Of a stretch of DNA of 5,062 nucleotides, positions 1-5,062 are shown one piece after another; the first letter of the stretch is position 1; each line of letters starts with the position of its first letter. The notes beneath the pieces were generated by a model. The model saw nothing but the letters and a program-made list of their open reading frames with translations. It searched no databases and was not told the DNA's origin. The DNA is from Desulfocapsa sp. (lineage in GTDB: Bacteria; Desulfobacterota; Desulfobulbia; Desulfobulbales; Desulfocapsaceae): positions 1 to 5,062 of the forward strand of contig JAOZLM010000193.1 of assembly GCA_029934815.1 (NCBI GenBank). The letters run 5' to 3'. The position numbers and the translations under genes were made by a program.

Positions 1-875
1 CGGACAGGCATGAGCTGCTGCGGTATTTTAAAACCGGAGTTGGCAAAAGCACCAGGCTGCAGAGCCGGAAAATCGATATCTTCAAGTCTTGCCCCCGCTA
101 ATCCCTGTTTTTGTGCCTCCAGCGCCAGCGGTATCCGCTCTTTCTTCACACCCAGAACTTCAAGCATTGCCCGGTCAATGGCCGCAAAATTCCTCGAAAG
201 CGCAACACAGCCAAGAGACAACGGACTCCCCTTCACCGGCCCTTTCCTGCTCATAACTGTAATTCCATCAGCAATAGCAATGACAGGGGGCAACAACTTT
301 TGCAGATCAAGGATGATTTCAGCAAAACCGTGGTGTGTTTCACCGTTTGACATGTGCAACCAGGCCTTCCTTGCACCAACGACTATGCCAAACACATTTT
401 TCATAGCCACGGTTACCCCCATCTGCTGATGCGCTTTAACCCTTGGCAAATTCACAAAAAAATCGCAATCAAGTGCCTCTTCTGCCACAGTAACGGAAAC
501 ACCACAGTCAAGTACTTTTACCACTTTTGTTTTAAATTCAATTAGCGAAACATTCAGCCCCGAAAGAGCCTTCACAAATCCATGTTTTTTTAACACCTGC
601 CTGGCGCTGCCAAAAGCAGGTGAATCGCTTAAACAGACAGCTGCTCCACGATCAAGAAAAATGCTGGCCACTGCTGCCACAAAGCCAGGACTGGTACAGG
701 CAAGAGACGGGGCGGAGGCACTAATCAGATTAGGTTTTAAAAGAATCCTCTTTCCGGACAAATCAGCGGGCACGTTTAAAACATCGAGGTGCCTGTGCAA
801 TACAGGCCGTAGAAGATTCATCTCATACGAGTCAATCTGATCAAGACAAACTGGAATTTTGGGTGAATCTGTCAT
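1..875 (-). CDS. DUF362 family protein, 3' end beyond window
   Basis: Reading the minus strand from the ATG at 875-873 gives 291 codons with no stop, running off the left edge, so the C-terminus is not visible. The protein carries the signature blocks of DUF362: LLKPNL (residues 45-50), TSP (61-63), SDSPAFGS (83-90), NLPRVKAH (142-149), MGVTVAMKNVFG (152-163) and a DG pair (203-204). DUF362 has no firmly established biochemical role; some members add a C-terminal ferredoxin-like 4Fe-4S domain, which here would lie outside the window. No signal peptide or membrane segment is evident, so a cytoplasmic location is inferred. The start is chosen because a typical DUF362 N-terminus begins about 40-45 residues before the KPN motif, but it has no clear Shine-Dalgarno sequence. 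A terminator-like hairpin ends 20 nt upstream, and a sigma-54 promoter match lies about 95 nt upstream. The gene diverges from the kinase gene and need not be functionally linked to it. Confidence 0.9.
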   Translation of the reverse strand, partial: MTDSPKIPVCLDQIDSYEMNLLRPVLHRHLDVLNVPADLSGKRILLKPNLISASAPSLACTSPGFVAAVASIFLDRGAAVCLSDSPAFGSARQVLKKHGFVKALSGLNVSLIEFKTKVVKVLDCGVSVTVAEEALDCDFFVNLPRVKAHQQMGVTVAMKNVFGIVVGARKAWLHMSNGETHHGFAEIILDLQKLLPPVIAIADGITVMSRKGPVKGSPLSLGCVALSRNFAAIDRAMLEVLGVKKERIPLALEAQKQGLAGARLEDIDFPALQPGAFANSGFKIPQQLMPV

Positions 876-895
876 TTAATAACCATTTAAACAAG

Positions 896-930
896 AAAAA
901 GCCGGGTTCGCAAAACGAAACCGGCTTTTT
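896..930. terminator. Bidirectional terminator-like hairpin in the divergent intergenic region
   Basis: Arms 896-910 and 916-930 form a 15-bp stem with a single G/A mismatch and a 5-nt loop. The core is GCCGG/CCGGC, flanked by an A5 tract on one side and a T5 tract on the other, so the hairpin ends in a U-run on either strand. On the minus strand the run continues as TTTTTCTTGTTT, a good Rho-independent signal. It sits inside the presumed leader of the DUF362 gene, not behind a visible gene. It could act as an attenuator, as the end of a small RNA, or as insulation against antisense transcription. The structure is certain; its role is not. Confidence 0.75.
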
Positions 931-968
931 CAGGAGAAAGGAGAGAAGAGATAAAGCAATACTGTTAA

Positions 969-984
969 TGCATAATATGTGCCA
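969..984 (-). promoter_or_regulatory. Sigma-54 (-24/-12) promoter for the DUF362 side
   Basis: The minus strand reads TGGCACATATTATGCA from 984 down to 969. Against the sigma-54 consensus TGGCACG-N4-TTGCW it matches the whole TGGCAC block and the TGC core plus the final A, with exact spacing between the GG and GC doublets. Transcription would start near 958, giving a leader of about 80 nt before the DUF362 ATG. Sigma-54 promoters need an enhancer-binding activator; none is encoded here, but a palindrome at 1070-1085 lies at a suitable distance upstream. A chance match is possible but unlikely given the fit and its intergenic position and orientation. Confidence 0.6.
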
Positions 985-1046
985 GGAAAAATACAAAAAC
1001 ATATCCAAAGCATTTTCGGGGTGATAACAATTTATTGCCGCAGGGA

Positions 1047-1076
1047 TTGATCAAACAGGCGCAATAATGGTATAAC
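1047..1076 (+). promoter_or_regulatory. Sigma-70-like promoter for the kinase gene
   Basis: TTGATC (1047-1052) and TATAAC (1071-1076) are separated by 18 nt and resemble -35 and -10 boxes. The predicted start near 1083 gives a leader of about 55 nt before the kinase ATG at 1138. The -35 lies within the perfect 8-bp palindrome TTGATCAA (1047-1054), and the -10 lies within a second palindrome (1070-1085), so repressor or activator control is conceivable. Confidence 0.45.
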
Positions 1077-1085
1077 TTTTTATAC
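1070..1085. repeat. Inverted repeat overlapping the -10, possible operator
   Basis: GTATAA (1070-1075), spacer CTTT, TTATAC (1080-1085) form a perfect 6-bp inverted repeat. It overlaps the predicted -10 and start site of the kinase promoter. It also lies about 110-125 nt upstream of the predicted sigma-54 start on the other strand, a usual distance for an enhancer-binding protein site. It is AT-rich and short, so coincidence cannot be excluded. Confidence 0.3.
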
Positions 1086-1137
1086 TTTTTGAATAAAAAA
1101 CTGTTTCATTCTTAACAACCCTTTATCGGCTGGTACT

Positions 1138-2781
1138 ATGTCACTCTCTCCCCTTACTATTGCACTGATCCTGATCATCACCGGACTACTTTTCAAACTC
1201 CTGTACCGTACTAAAACTCACGAGAAAACAAAACCATCACACCACGTCTCGGCAGACGACCTTATCTGGAAATCAATTACCCGGTTAACCAACCCGGATG
1301 TGATCCATACCAACTGGCACGTTAGGTTTGATCAGATACAAACTGATTTTTGCAGTGCGCTGGAAGCTGATGAACTTTTTTTGCTGGATAACAGTCCTGA
1401 CGTAGATTCTCCTCTTCCTCTCGAGGATGTGGATCCGTATGCCCACGACTGGATTCTCTCTGTTCCCGAATGGATGAGCCTACTGGAACGAGGTGAAAAC
1501 ATGCACGACATTTCAGAGAATCTGGATATCGAGGAACAAGCCATTCTCGAACAAGAGGGTATCCATACCCTCCTGCTCATCCCTCTTATCGTCGGTGGTA
1601 AGCTCATAGCTATCATAGGTGTTTGCAAATACAAGGACTCAAAGCTGTTTAACAAGCAGCAAATGAACAGTTTACGTTTTATGGCCAACATTCTGACAAT
1701 GGCAATTTCCAATCAGCATGATCGCTCGGAACGAGATCGTCTGGTAACCGTTGTTGAGCAATCCTCAGACTGCATTATCATCACCAGTAGCAACGGTACA
1801 ATCCTTTACGCCAATGGTGCCTGTAAAGAAGTAACAGGTTTTCTCCCAACGGAAATAACAGGACAATCGATTAAAACGCTCTACCCACCGCAGGTAAGGA
1901 AAAAATTATGGAAACGCATAAAAACTGATCTCAAAAAAGGGAATGAGTGGAGCGGTCAATTCGCTAATAACCGGAAAGATGGCACCCTGTATAAAGAGGA
2001 AATGCAACTCTCGCCTGTTTATACTCAGGATGGGAACGTCGCTAATCAGGTTATTGTGAAACGTGACATTACCGAGGAAAAACGTCTGGAATCCATAGCA
2101 GAAGCTGCAAATCTCATGGAGAATATTGGTTTTATCTTCTCCAGTATCAGACATGAACTCGGCAACCCCATTAACTCCATCAAAGTTTCGCTTTCCGTTC
2201 TGGAAAACAACCTGGACAGTTACAACACAGAAGACATCAAACGCTTTATCACCCGTGGCCTTTTTGATATTGGACGTGTGGAATATCTTTTACGAACGCT
2301 CAAAAACTTCTCCGTTTTTGAACGTCCTGATATCCAGAAAACAGACATGAATGCCTTGCTCCAGAAGCTGGTTCAACTGACAGAAAAAGATTTGGCTGCA
2401 CAATATATAATGCTGGCCATAACTCCTATGACAGAACCACTTACAGGATATCTTGATCCGCGTGCATTCCTCCAGGTACTGCTCAATCTCATCACCAATG
2501 CAGTTGCAGCAATGAAAGAAACTGACAACAAGACAATAAGAATATCCCTGCGTCAGAAAAAGGCTGGACAGATCGTTTTCACTGTTGAAGATAATGGAGC
2601 AGGTATGGATGAATCCGTTGTGAGAAATCTTTTTCGACCTTTTTTTACCACCAAGGAAGAAGGAACAGGCCTGGGGCTTGTTATTGTGAAAAAAATGCTA
2701 TCCAAGATGAATTGTTCCATTTCAGCCAATTCGAAAAAAGGAAAAGGCACCTGTATGGAGATCATTATTCCTTCGGCGTAA
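1138..2781 (+). CDS. Membrane-anchored GAF-PAS sensor histidine kinase
   Basis: This 547-residue protein is predicted to autophosphorylate on histidine and pass the phosphate to a receiver aspartate. One hydrophobic helix (about residues 5-23) precedes a basic stretch, with no second membrane segment, so sensing should be cytoplasmic. A GAF-like domain spans about 45-192 (core strand LLLIPLIVGGKLIAIIGV) and has an acidic insert near 84-135. A PAS domain spans about 200-318, with a GTILYANGA motif and a PAC-like end at VKRDITEEKR. The dimerisation/phosphoacceptor helix carries H339 in RHELGNPINS. The ATPase domain has the N box with N450 and N454, G1 DNGAGMD (485-491), the F motif FRPFFTT (499-505) and G2 GTGLGL (509-514), so it appears catalytically complete. 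The ATG at 1138 has no good Shine-Dalgarno sequence but places the membrane helix at the N-terminus. The likely partner is the receiver protein starting at 3026. The sensed ligand cannot be told from the sequence. Confidence 0.95.
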   Translation: MSLSPLTIALILIITGLLFKLLYRTKTHEKTKPSHHVSADDLIWKSITRLTNPDVIHTNWHVRFDQIQTDFCSALEADELFLLDNSPDVDSPLPLEDVDPYAHDWILSVPEWMSLLERGENMHDISENLDIEEQAILEQEGIHTLLLIPLIVGGKLIAIIGVCKYKDSKLFNKQQMNSLRFMANILTMAISNQHDRSERDRLVTVVEQSSDCIIITSSNGTILYANGACKEVTGFLPTEITGQSIKTLYPPQVRKKLWKRIKTDLKKGNEWSGQFANNRKDGTLYKEEMQLSPVYTQDGNVANQVIVKRDITEEKRLESIAEAANLMENIGFIFSSIRHELGNPINSIKVSLSVLENNLDSYNTEDIKRFITRGLFDIGRVEYLLRTLKNFSVFERPDIQKTDMNALLQKLVQLTEKDLAAQYIMLAITPMTEPLTGYLDPRAFLQVLLNLITNAVAAMKETDNKTIRISLRQKKAGQIVFTVEDNGAGMDESVVRNLFRPFFTTKEEGTGLGLVIVKKMLSKMNCSISANSKKGKGTCMEIIIPSA

Positions 2782-2834
2782 CAGAAGTAAAAACGAATAT
2801 CATTATCCCATTTCCTATCATATCTTTACCAATT

Positions 2835-2861
2835 CCAGTAGTTTTACTGGACACCACCAGT
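2835..2861. repeat. Two mutually exclusive short hairpins
   Basis: CCAGTA (2835-2840) pairs with TACTGG (2845-2850) across a GTTT loop. The same ACTGG (2846-2850) can instead pair with CCAGT (2857-2861) across ACACCA. A T-run follows only about 12 nt later (2873-2879), so this is at best a weak terminator for the kinase transcript. Confidence 0.4.
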
Positions 2862-2886
2862 GAATTCATGGTATTTTTTCTGCGGT

Positions 2887-2922
2887 ATTGTATTCACAAT
2901 GAAATTGTATTCTTTTCATTGT
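2887..2922. repeat. Overlapping direct and inverted repeats, possible operator
   Basis: ACAATGAAA (2896-2904) and TTTCATTGT (2914-2922) form a perfect 9-bp inverted repeat with a 9-nt spacer. ATTGTATTC occurs twice (2887-2895 and 2904-2912), 17 nt apart start to start. The element lies 104-139 nt upstream of the regulator ATG, where a regulatory protein could bind, or it could fold as RNA. No known binding motif is recognised. Confidence 0.4.
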
Positions 2923-3025
2923 TGATGGCATCGTAACAAATCGGAATTCAGGTATATGTTTTTACAAACCGACCACAAAAGTTTGCTGACCATCACCCAT
3001 CAGCACATATATTGCGGAGATTTCA

Positions 3026-4198
3026 ATGAAAAAAGTTTTAATTGTTGATGACGACAGAAGTTTTCGCCAAAGTCTCATCGACGGCTTCAAATCATACGAA
3101 GACAGGTTTTCCATTGCTACGGCAGAAGACGGCGTACAAGCTTGTGAAATTCTGGAAAAAACCACCATCGACCTTGTTCTCACAGATCTTAAAATGCCAC
3201 GTATGGATGGGTTTGAACTTGTAGCCCACCTCTCTTCTAATTTTTCCGATATTCCAGTCATTGTTATGACTGCCTTTGGTACGCCGCAAATGGAAGACAA
3301 TCTCCGGGAAATGGGTACCTTCCAGTATATCGAGAAACCTATTGATTTCTCCATGCTTGTTGAAAAAATCCTGAAAGGACTGGAAGGTCCGTCACAGGGG
3401 TATATCACAGGCGTTTCACTCTCCTCTTTTTTACAGTTGCTGGAACTTGATAAAAAGGACTGTACACTGACTATCAAGGCCGGCAGTAAAAGTGGGACAA
3501 TGTACTTCAGAGACGGTGAGCTACTCGATGCCCGACATGAAGCCATAAGCGGCAGTGAGGCTGCATACGAGATTGTCAGCTGGAAAAATGTCGAGATATC
3601 TATTGATAATGGATGCAGTGCAACAAGCAAACAAATACAAGAATCTTTAGGATTTATCCTCCTTGAGGGAAGCAGAAGAAAAGATGAAAATGATGCGGCA
3701 TCCGAACTCAGTGCTCCGCCGGCATCACAATCTTTTGGCTCACTGGACTCCCTCAATATGGAAGACCTTGATCTTGACCTGAACGCAGAAGCAAAGCTTA
3801 AACAAACAGCGCCACAACACAATCCGCCGCCACAATCTGCGGAAGTTGCCAACAACCCGGTTCTGGCACAATTTATCACCATGCTCAGCTCTTTTCCTGA
3901 TATACACGGGGCTACCATCAGTTCAAAAAATGGAACGGTATTGCATCAAAGTGGTAAAAACAACGCTAACGTAGCTAATTTCATTACTTATGTTGCTGTT
4001 GCAGCGGAACAGATTGGAATTGCAATTGGCTCTTCAGGCAGACAATATTCTATCTTTACCATTGCCGATGGATCAAAGCTTATCGTCCTTTGCGGTAACG
4101 ATGTTGTAGTAGGACTTCGAGTCGGGAACTCTGTTGTTCCTGCCTCAATAGCGGATGGTTTACGACCGGTACTGAGCAGAATCACATTGAGTTCATAA
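3026..4198 (+). CDS. Response regulator: REC-DUF4388 (PATAN)-Roadblock
   Basis: This 390-residue protein has three parts. Residues 1-120 are a receiver domain with an acidic pocket at D8-D10, phosphoacceptor D54 in LTDLKMP, T82 and K104 in EKP, so it should be phosphorylatable. Residues about 124-220 match DUF4388/PATAN: GYITGVSLSSFLQLL start, then GTMYFRDGELLDA, and a LLEGSRRKDE end. This family is common in regulators of gliding bacteria, deltaproteobacteria and cyanobacteria and is thought to mediate protein contacts. A linker (about 221-275) with an acidic LDLDL stretch and a proline-rich end leads to a Roadblock/LC7 domain (about 277-390; AQFITMLSSFPDIHGATISS, then GTVLHQSG). There is no DNA-binding or enzyme domain. 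The start has a good Shine-Dalgarno, GGAG at 3016-3019, six nt before the ATG. The kinase upstream is the likely phosphodonor. The likely output is binding of a GTPase or another Roadblock protein, such as the product of the next gene; this is inference. Confidence 0.92.
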   Translation: MKKVLIVDDDRSFRQSLIDGFKSYEDRFSIATAEDGVQACEILEKTTIDLVLTDLKMPRMDGFELVAHLSSNFSDIPVIVMTAFGTPQMEDNLREMGTFQYIEKPIDFSMLVEKILKGLEGPSQGYITGVSLSSFLQLLELDKKDCTLTIKAGSKSGTMYFRDGELLDARHEAISGSEAAYEIVSWKNVEISIDNGCSATSKQIQESLGFILLEGSRRKDENDAASELSAPPASQSFGSLDSLNMEDLDLDLNAEAKLKQTAPQHNPPPQSAEVANNPVLAQFITMLSSFPDIHGATISSKNGTVLHQSGKNNANVANFITYVAVAAEQIGIAIGSSGRQYSIFTIADGSKLIVLCGNDVVVGLRVGNSVVPASIADGLRPVLSRITLSS

Positions 4199-4227
4199 GC
4201 ACCACCAAAAGACATTACAGAAAGGTA

Positions 4228-4255
4228 TTGAAAGAGAAGATTTTACTCTTATTTT
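4228..4255 (+). promoter_or_regulatory. Possible internal promoter before the last gene
   Basis: TTGAAA (4228-4233) and TATTTT (4250-4255) are 16 nt apart and lie in the 82-nt gap after the regulator stop, with a predicted start near 4262. The weak inverted repeat AAGAG/CTCTT overlaps the spacer. The -10 is poor and the region is AT-rich, so support is weak; read-through from the regulator gene is an equally good explanation for expression of the last gene. Confidence 0.25.
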
Positions 4256-4280
4256 AAATCTACAAACAGGAATACTTACA

Positions 4281-4949
4281 ATGGATTCATTGTTGCAGGA
4301 AATAAATATGCTTCCGGGAGTGCTTGGTTGTTTTGTTTACAATAGTAAACAGCAGATTGCCGGAAAGAAAATGCCTCCCATATTTAAGGACAATACCATA
4401 CAAAACATTGGTAATTTACTGACCCGCACTGTCCAGATGGGTAGCATGGCTGAACTCAATTTCAAAGATATTGAGCTGAAATACAATGAATCCACAATTG
4501 TAGTCAGTCTTTTGACGGATGGTGCATTACTGGTTATTATCTGCGAGCCCACCACTAACAAATCACTCGTCAGCATGACCACCGGGATGTTATCTAAAGA
4601 CATTGAAGCCGCTCTTTTGGGTGCTCCCCAGATGACTCAGATACCGCCGGTTCAAGCAGCTCCCCCTGCCCAAAAAACAGTACAAAAACAAGCTCAGACA
4701 CCTCAGCCGGCAGAGGCAGAGATAGGAGCCGAACTGGCACCTGTTCTTGAACAGATTAAAGATGCACTGGCAATGGCAATTGGTCCCATTGCCGCTCCTG
4801 TCATGAAAGACAGTATTGATCCCTGGGCACAGCAGAATGAACCTTCCATTGCTAACATACCAGCCCTTGCAGAGCTTCTTTGTAAAGAGATCGACGACGA
4901 TGAGCTGGAAAATGAATTTATGACTGAGTTAAAATCGATTAACAGCTAG
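4281..4949 (+). CDS. Roadblock/LC7 protein with C-terminal GPIA-motif domain
   Basis: This 222-residue protein has no signal peptide or membrane helix and is probably cytoplasmic. Residues about 3-110 look like a Roadblock/LC7 domain: LLQEINMLPGVLGCFVY opening, a central helix near 37-53, then strands at IELKYNESTIVVSLL and ALLVIICEP and a closing helix with SMTTGMLSKDIEAAL. Such domains dimerise and in MglB-type proteins bind Ras-like GTPases. A Pro/Ala/Gln-rich linker (about 115-148) leads to a helical C-terminal segment (about 150-222) with IGPIA at 167-171 and an acidic IDDDELENEF stretch. This resembles a small domain at the C-terminus of some bacterial signalling proteins (I recall it as DUF8082, from memory only). 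The ATG is preceded by AGGA at 4268-4271, nine nt upstream. It follows the regulator by 82 nt on the same strand and is probably its partner, since both have Roadblock domains. The precise function is unknown. Confidence 0.85.
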   Translation: MDSLLQEINMLPGVLGCFVYNSKQQIAGKKMPPIFKDNTIQNIGNLLTRTVQMGSMAELNFKDIELKYNESTIVVSLLTDGALLVIICEPTTNKSLVSMTTGMLSKDIEAALLGAPQMTQIPPVQAAPPAQKTVQKQAQTPQPAEAEIGAELAPVLEQIKDALAMAIGPIAAPVMKDSIDPWAQQNEPSIANIPALAELLCKEIDDDELENEFMTELKSINS

Positions 4950-4967
4950 CGCATGGTAACTTCGTAG

Positions 4968-5015
4968 AAAAGCTAATTTCAAATAGAGAGCTTTTACCCA
5001 AAAAAAGGGTGAAAA
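4968..5015 (+). repeat. Two weak hairpins behind the last gene
   Basis: AAAAGCT (4968-4974) pairs with AGCTTTT (4989-4995) across 14 nt. Alternatively TTTTACCC (4992-4999) pairs with GGGT-G-AAAA (5007-5015) across a seven-A loop with one bulged G. They share the T-run at 4992-4995 and so exclude each other. They may assist termination or protect the 3' end; the real terminator is the next hairpin. Confidence 0.35.
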
Positions 5016-5019
5016 CAAG

Positions 5020-5060
5020 AAATGGGATGATACTTAGAATAAGTACCATCCCATTTTTTT
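5020..5060 (+). terminator. Strong Rho-independent terminator of the three-gene set
   Basis: Arms 5020-5036 and 5040-5056 form a 17-bp stem with one A/C mismatch and a GAA loop, followed by T residues to 5060. It begins 71 nt after the stop of the last Roadblock gene and closes the kinase-regulator-Roadblock set, arguing against further co-transcribed genes downstream. It may also work in reverse on a gene entering from the right. Confidence 0.9.
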
Positions 5061-5062
5061 AT

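Larger units (their letters stand above)
2782..3025. other. Repeat-rich kinase-regulator intergenic region
   Basis: This 244-nt AT-rich gap has no supported gene and no convincing terminator. It contains CCAGT/ACTGG/CCAGT elements (2835-2861) that can form either of two hairpins, the palindrome TGAATTCA (2861-2868), a 9-bp inverted repeat (2896-2922), a 9-nt direct repeat, and a weak GCTGA/TCAGC inverted repeat (2985-3004) close to the regulator start. I found no clear -35/-10 pair. The gap is long for a simple operon, so the regulator may have its own promoter. Confidence 0.4.

Noticed and set aside
10..429. 139-codon open frame on the plus strand
   Set aside because: It is antisense to the DUF362 gene, which has strong family motifs in the opposite strand; the plus-strand translation has no domain features.
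968..1024. 18-codon plus-strand ORF (MHNMCQEKYKNISKAFSG)
   Set aside because: The purine-rich AGGAG-type sequence upstream (932-943) is about 25 nt from the ATG, too far for a ribosome site, and the ORF overlaps the sigma-54 element on the other strand.
1332..1712. 126-codon minus-strand ORF inside the kinase gene
   Set aside because: It is a shadow of the GAF-like region of the kinase, serine-rich and without domain features.
2712..2936. 74-codon plus-strand ORF overlapping the kinase end and intergenic region
   Set aside because: Its first third is a frame-shifted reading of the kinase C-terminus and the rest is AT-rich intergenic sequence encoding generic hydrophobic residues; no ribosome site is seen.
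2926..2940. TGGCA before the regulator as a sigma-54 -24 element
   Set aside because: There is no GC doublet at the required -12 spacing; the corresponding bases are AA.
2962..3918. 318-codon open frame on the minus strand
   Set aside because: It lies opposite the response regulator, whose receiver, DUF4388 and Roadblock motifs are clear. Its translation is serine-rich with no recognisable domain, as expected of an antisense shadow.

Overview
The window looks like chromosomal DNA of a Gram-negative bacterium of moderate G+C (roughly mid-40s percent by eye). The mix of a DUF362 protein, a REC-DUF4388 (PATAN)-Roadblock response regulator and a stand-alone Roadblock protein is typical of Desulfobacterota and other former deltaproteobacteria. 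That placement is inferred from gene content, not from a marker gene. I see no rRNA, tRNA, insertion sequence or CRISPR array.

Layout. Positions 1-875 (minus strand) hold the N-terminal 291 codons of a DUF362-family protein whose 3' end lies beyond the left edge. Positions 876-1137 are a divergent intergenic region. It carries a strong bidirectional terminator-like hairpin (896-930) only about 20 nt upstream of the DUF362 start, a very good sigma-54 (-24/-12) promoter match on the minus strand (969-984), and a sigma-70-like promoter on the plus strand (1047-1076) whose -10 is embedded in a small palindrome. Three plus-strand genes follow: a membrane-anchored GAF-PAS histidine kinase (1138-2781), a REC-DUF4388-Roadblock response regulator (3026-4198), and a Roadblock protein with a C-terminal helical domain containing a GPIA motif (4281-4949). 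The set closes with a strong Rho-independent terminator at the right edge (5020-5060).

How the genes may work together. The kinase has all the catalytic boxes and the regulator has a complete receiver domain, so they form a plausible two-component pair. The regulator has no DNA-binding or enzymatic output. It ends in a Roadblock/LC7 domain, the fold of MglB-type partners of Ras-like GTPases, and the next gene encodes a second Roadblock protein. The simplest inference is a phosphorelay acting through protein-protein contacts on a small GTPase or another Roadblock partner encoded elsewhere; no GTPase gene is present here. The 244-nt gap between kinase and regulator is rich in short inverted and direct repeats and may carry separate regulation.

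The two points most worth a second look are the sigma-54 promoter followed by a pyrimidine-rich tract and terminator hairpin in front of the DUF362 gene (an attenuated leader or a small RNA), and the two-component/Roadblock module itself.
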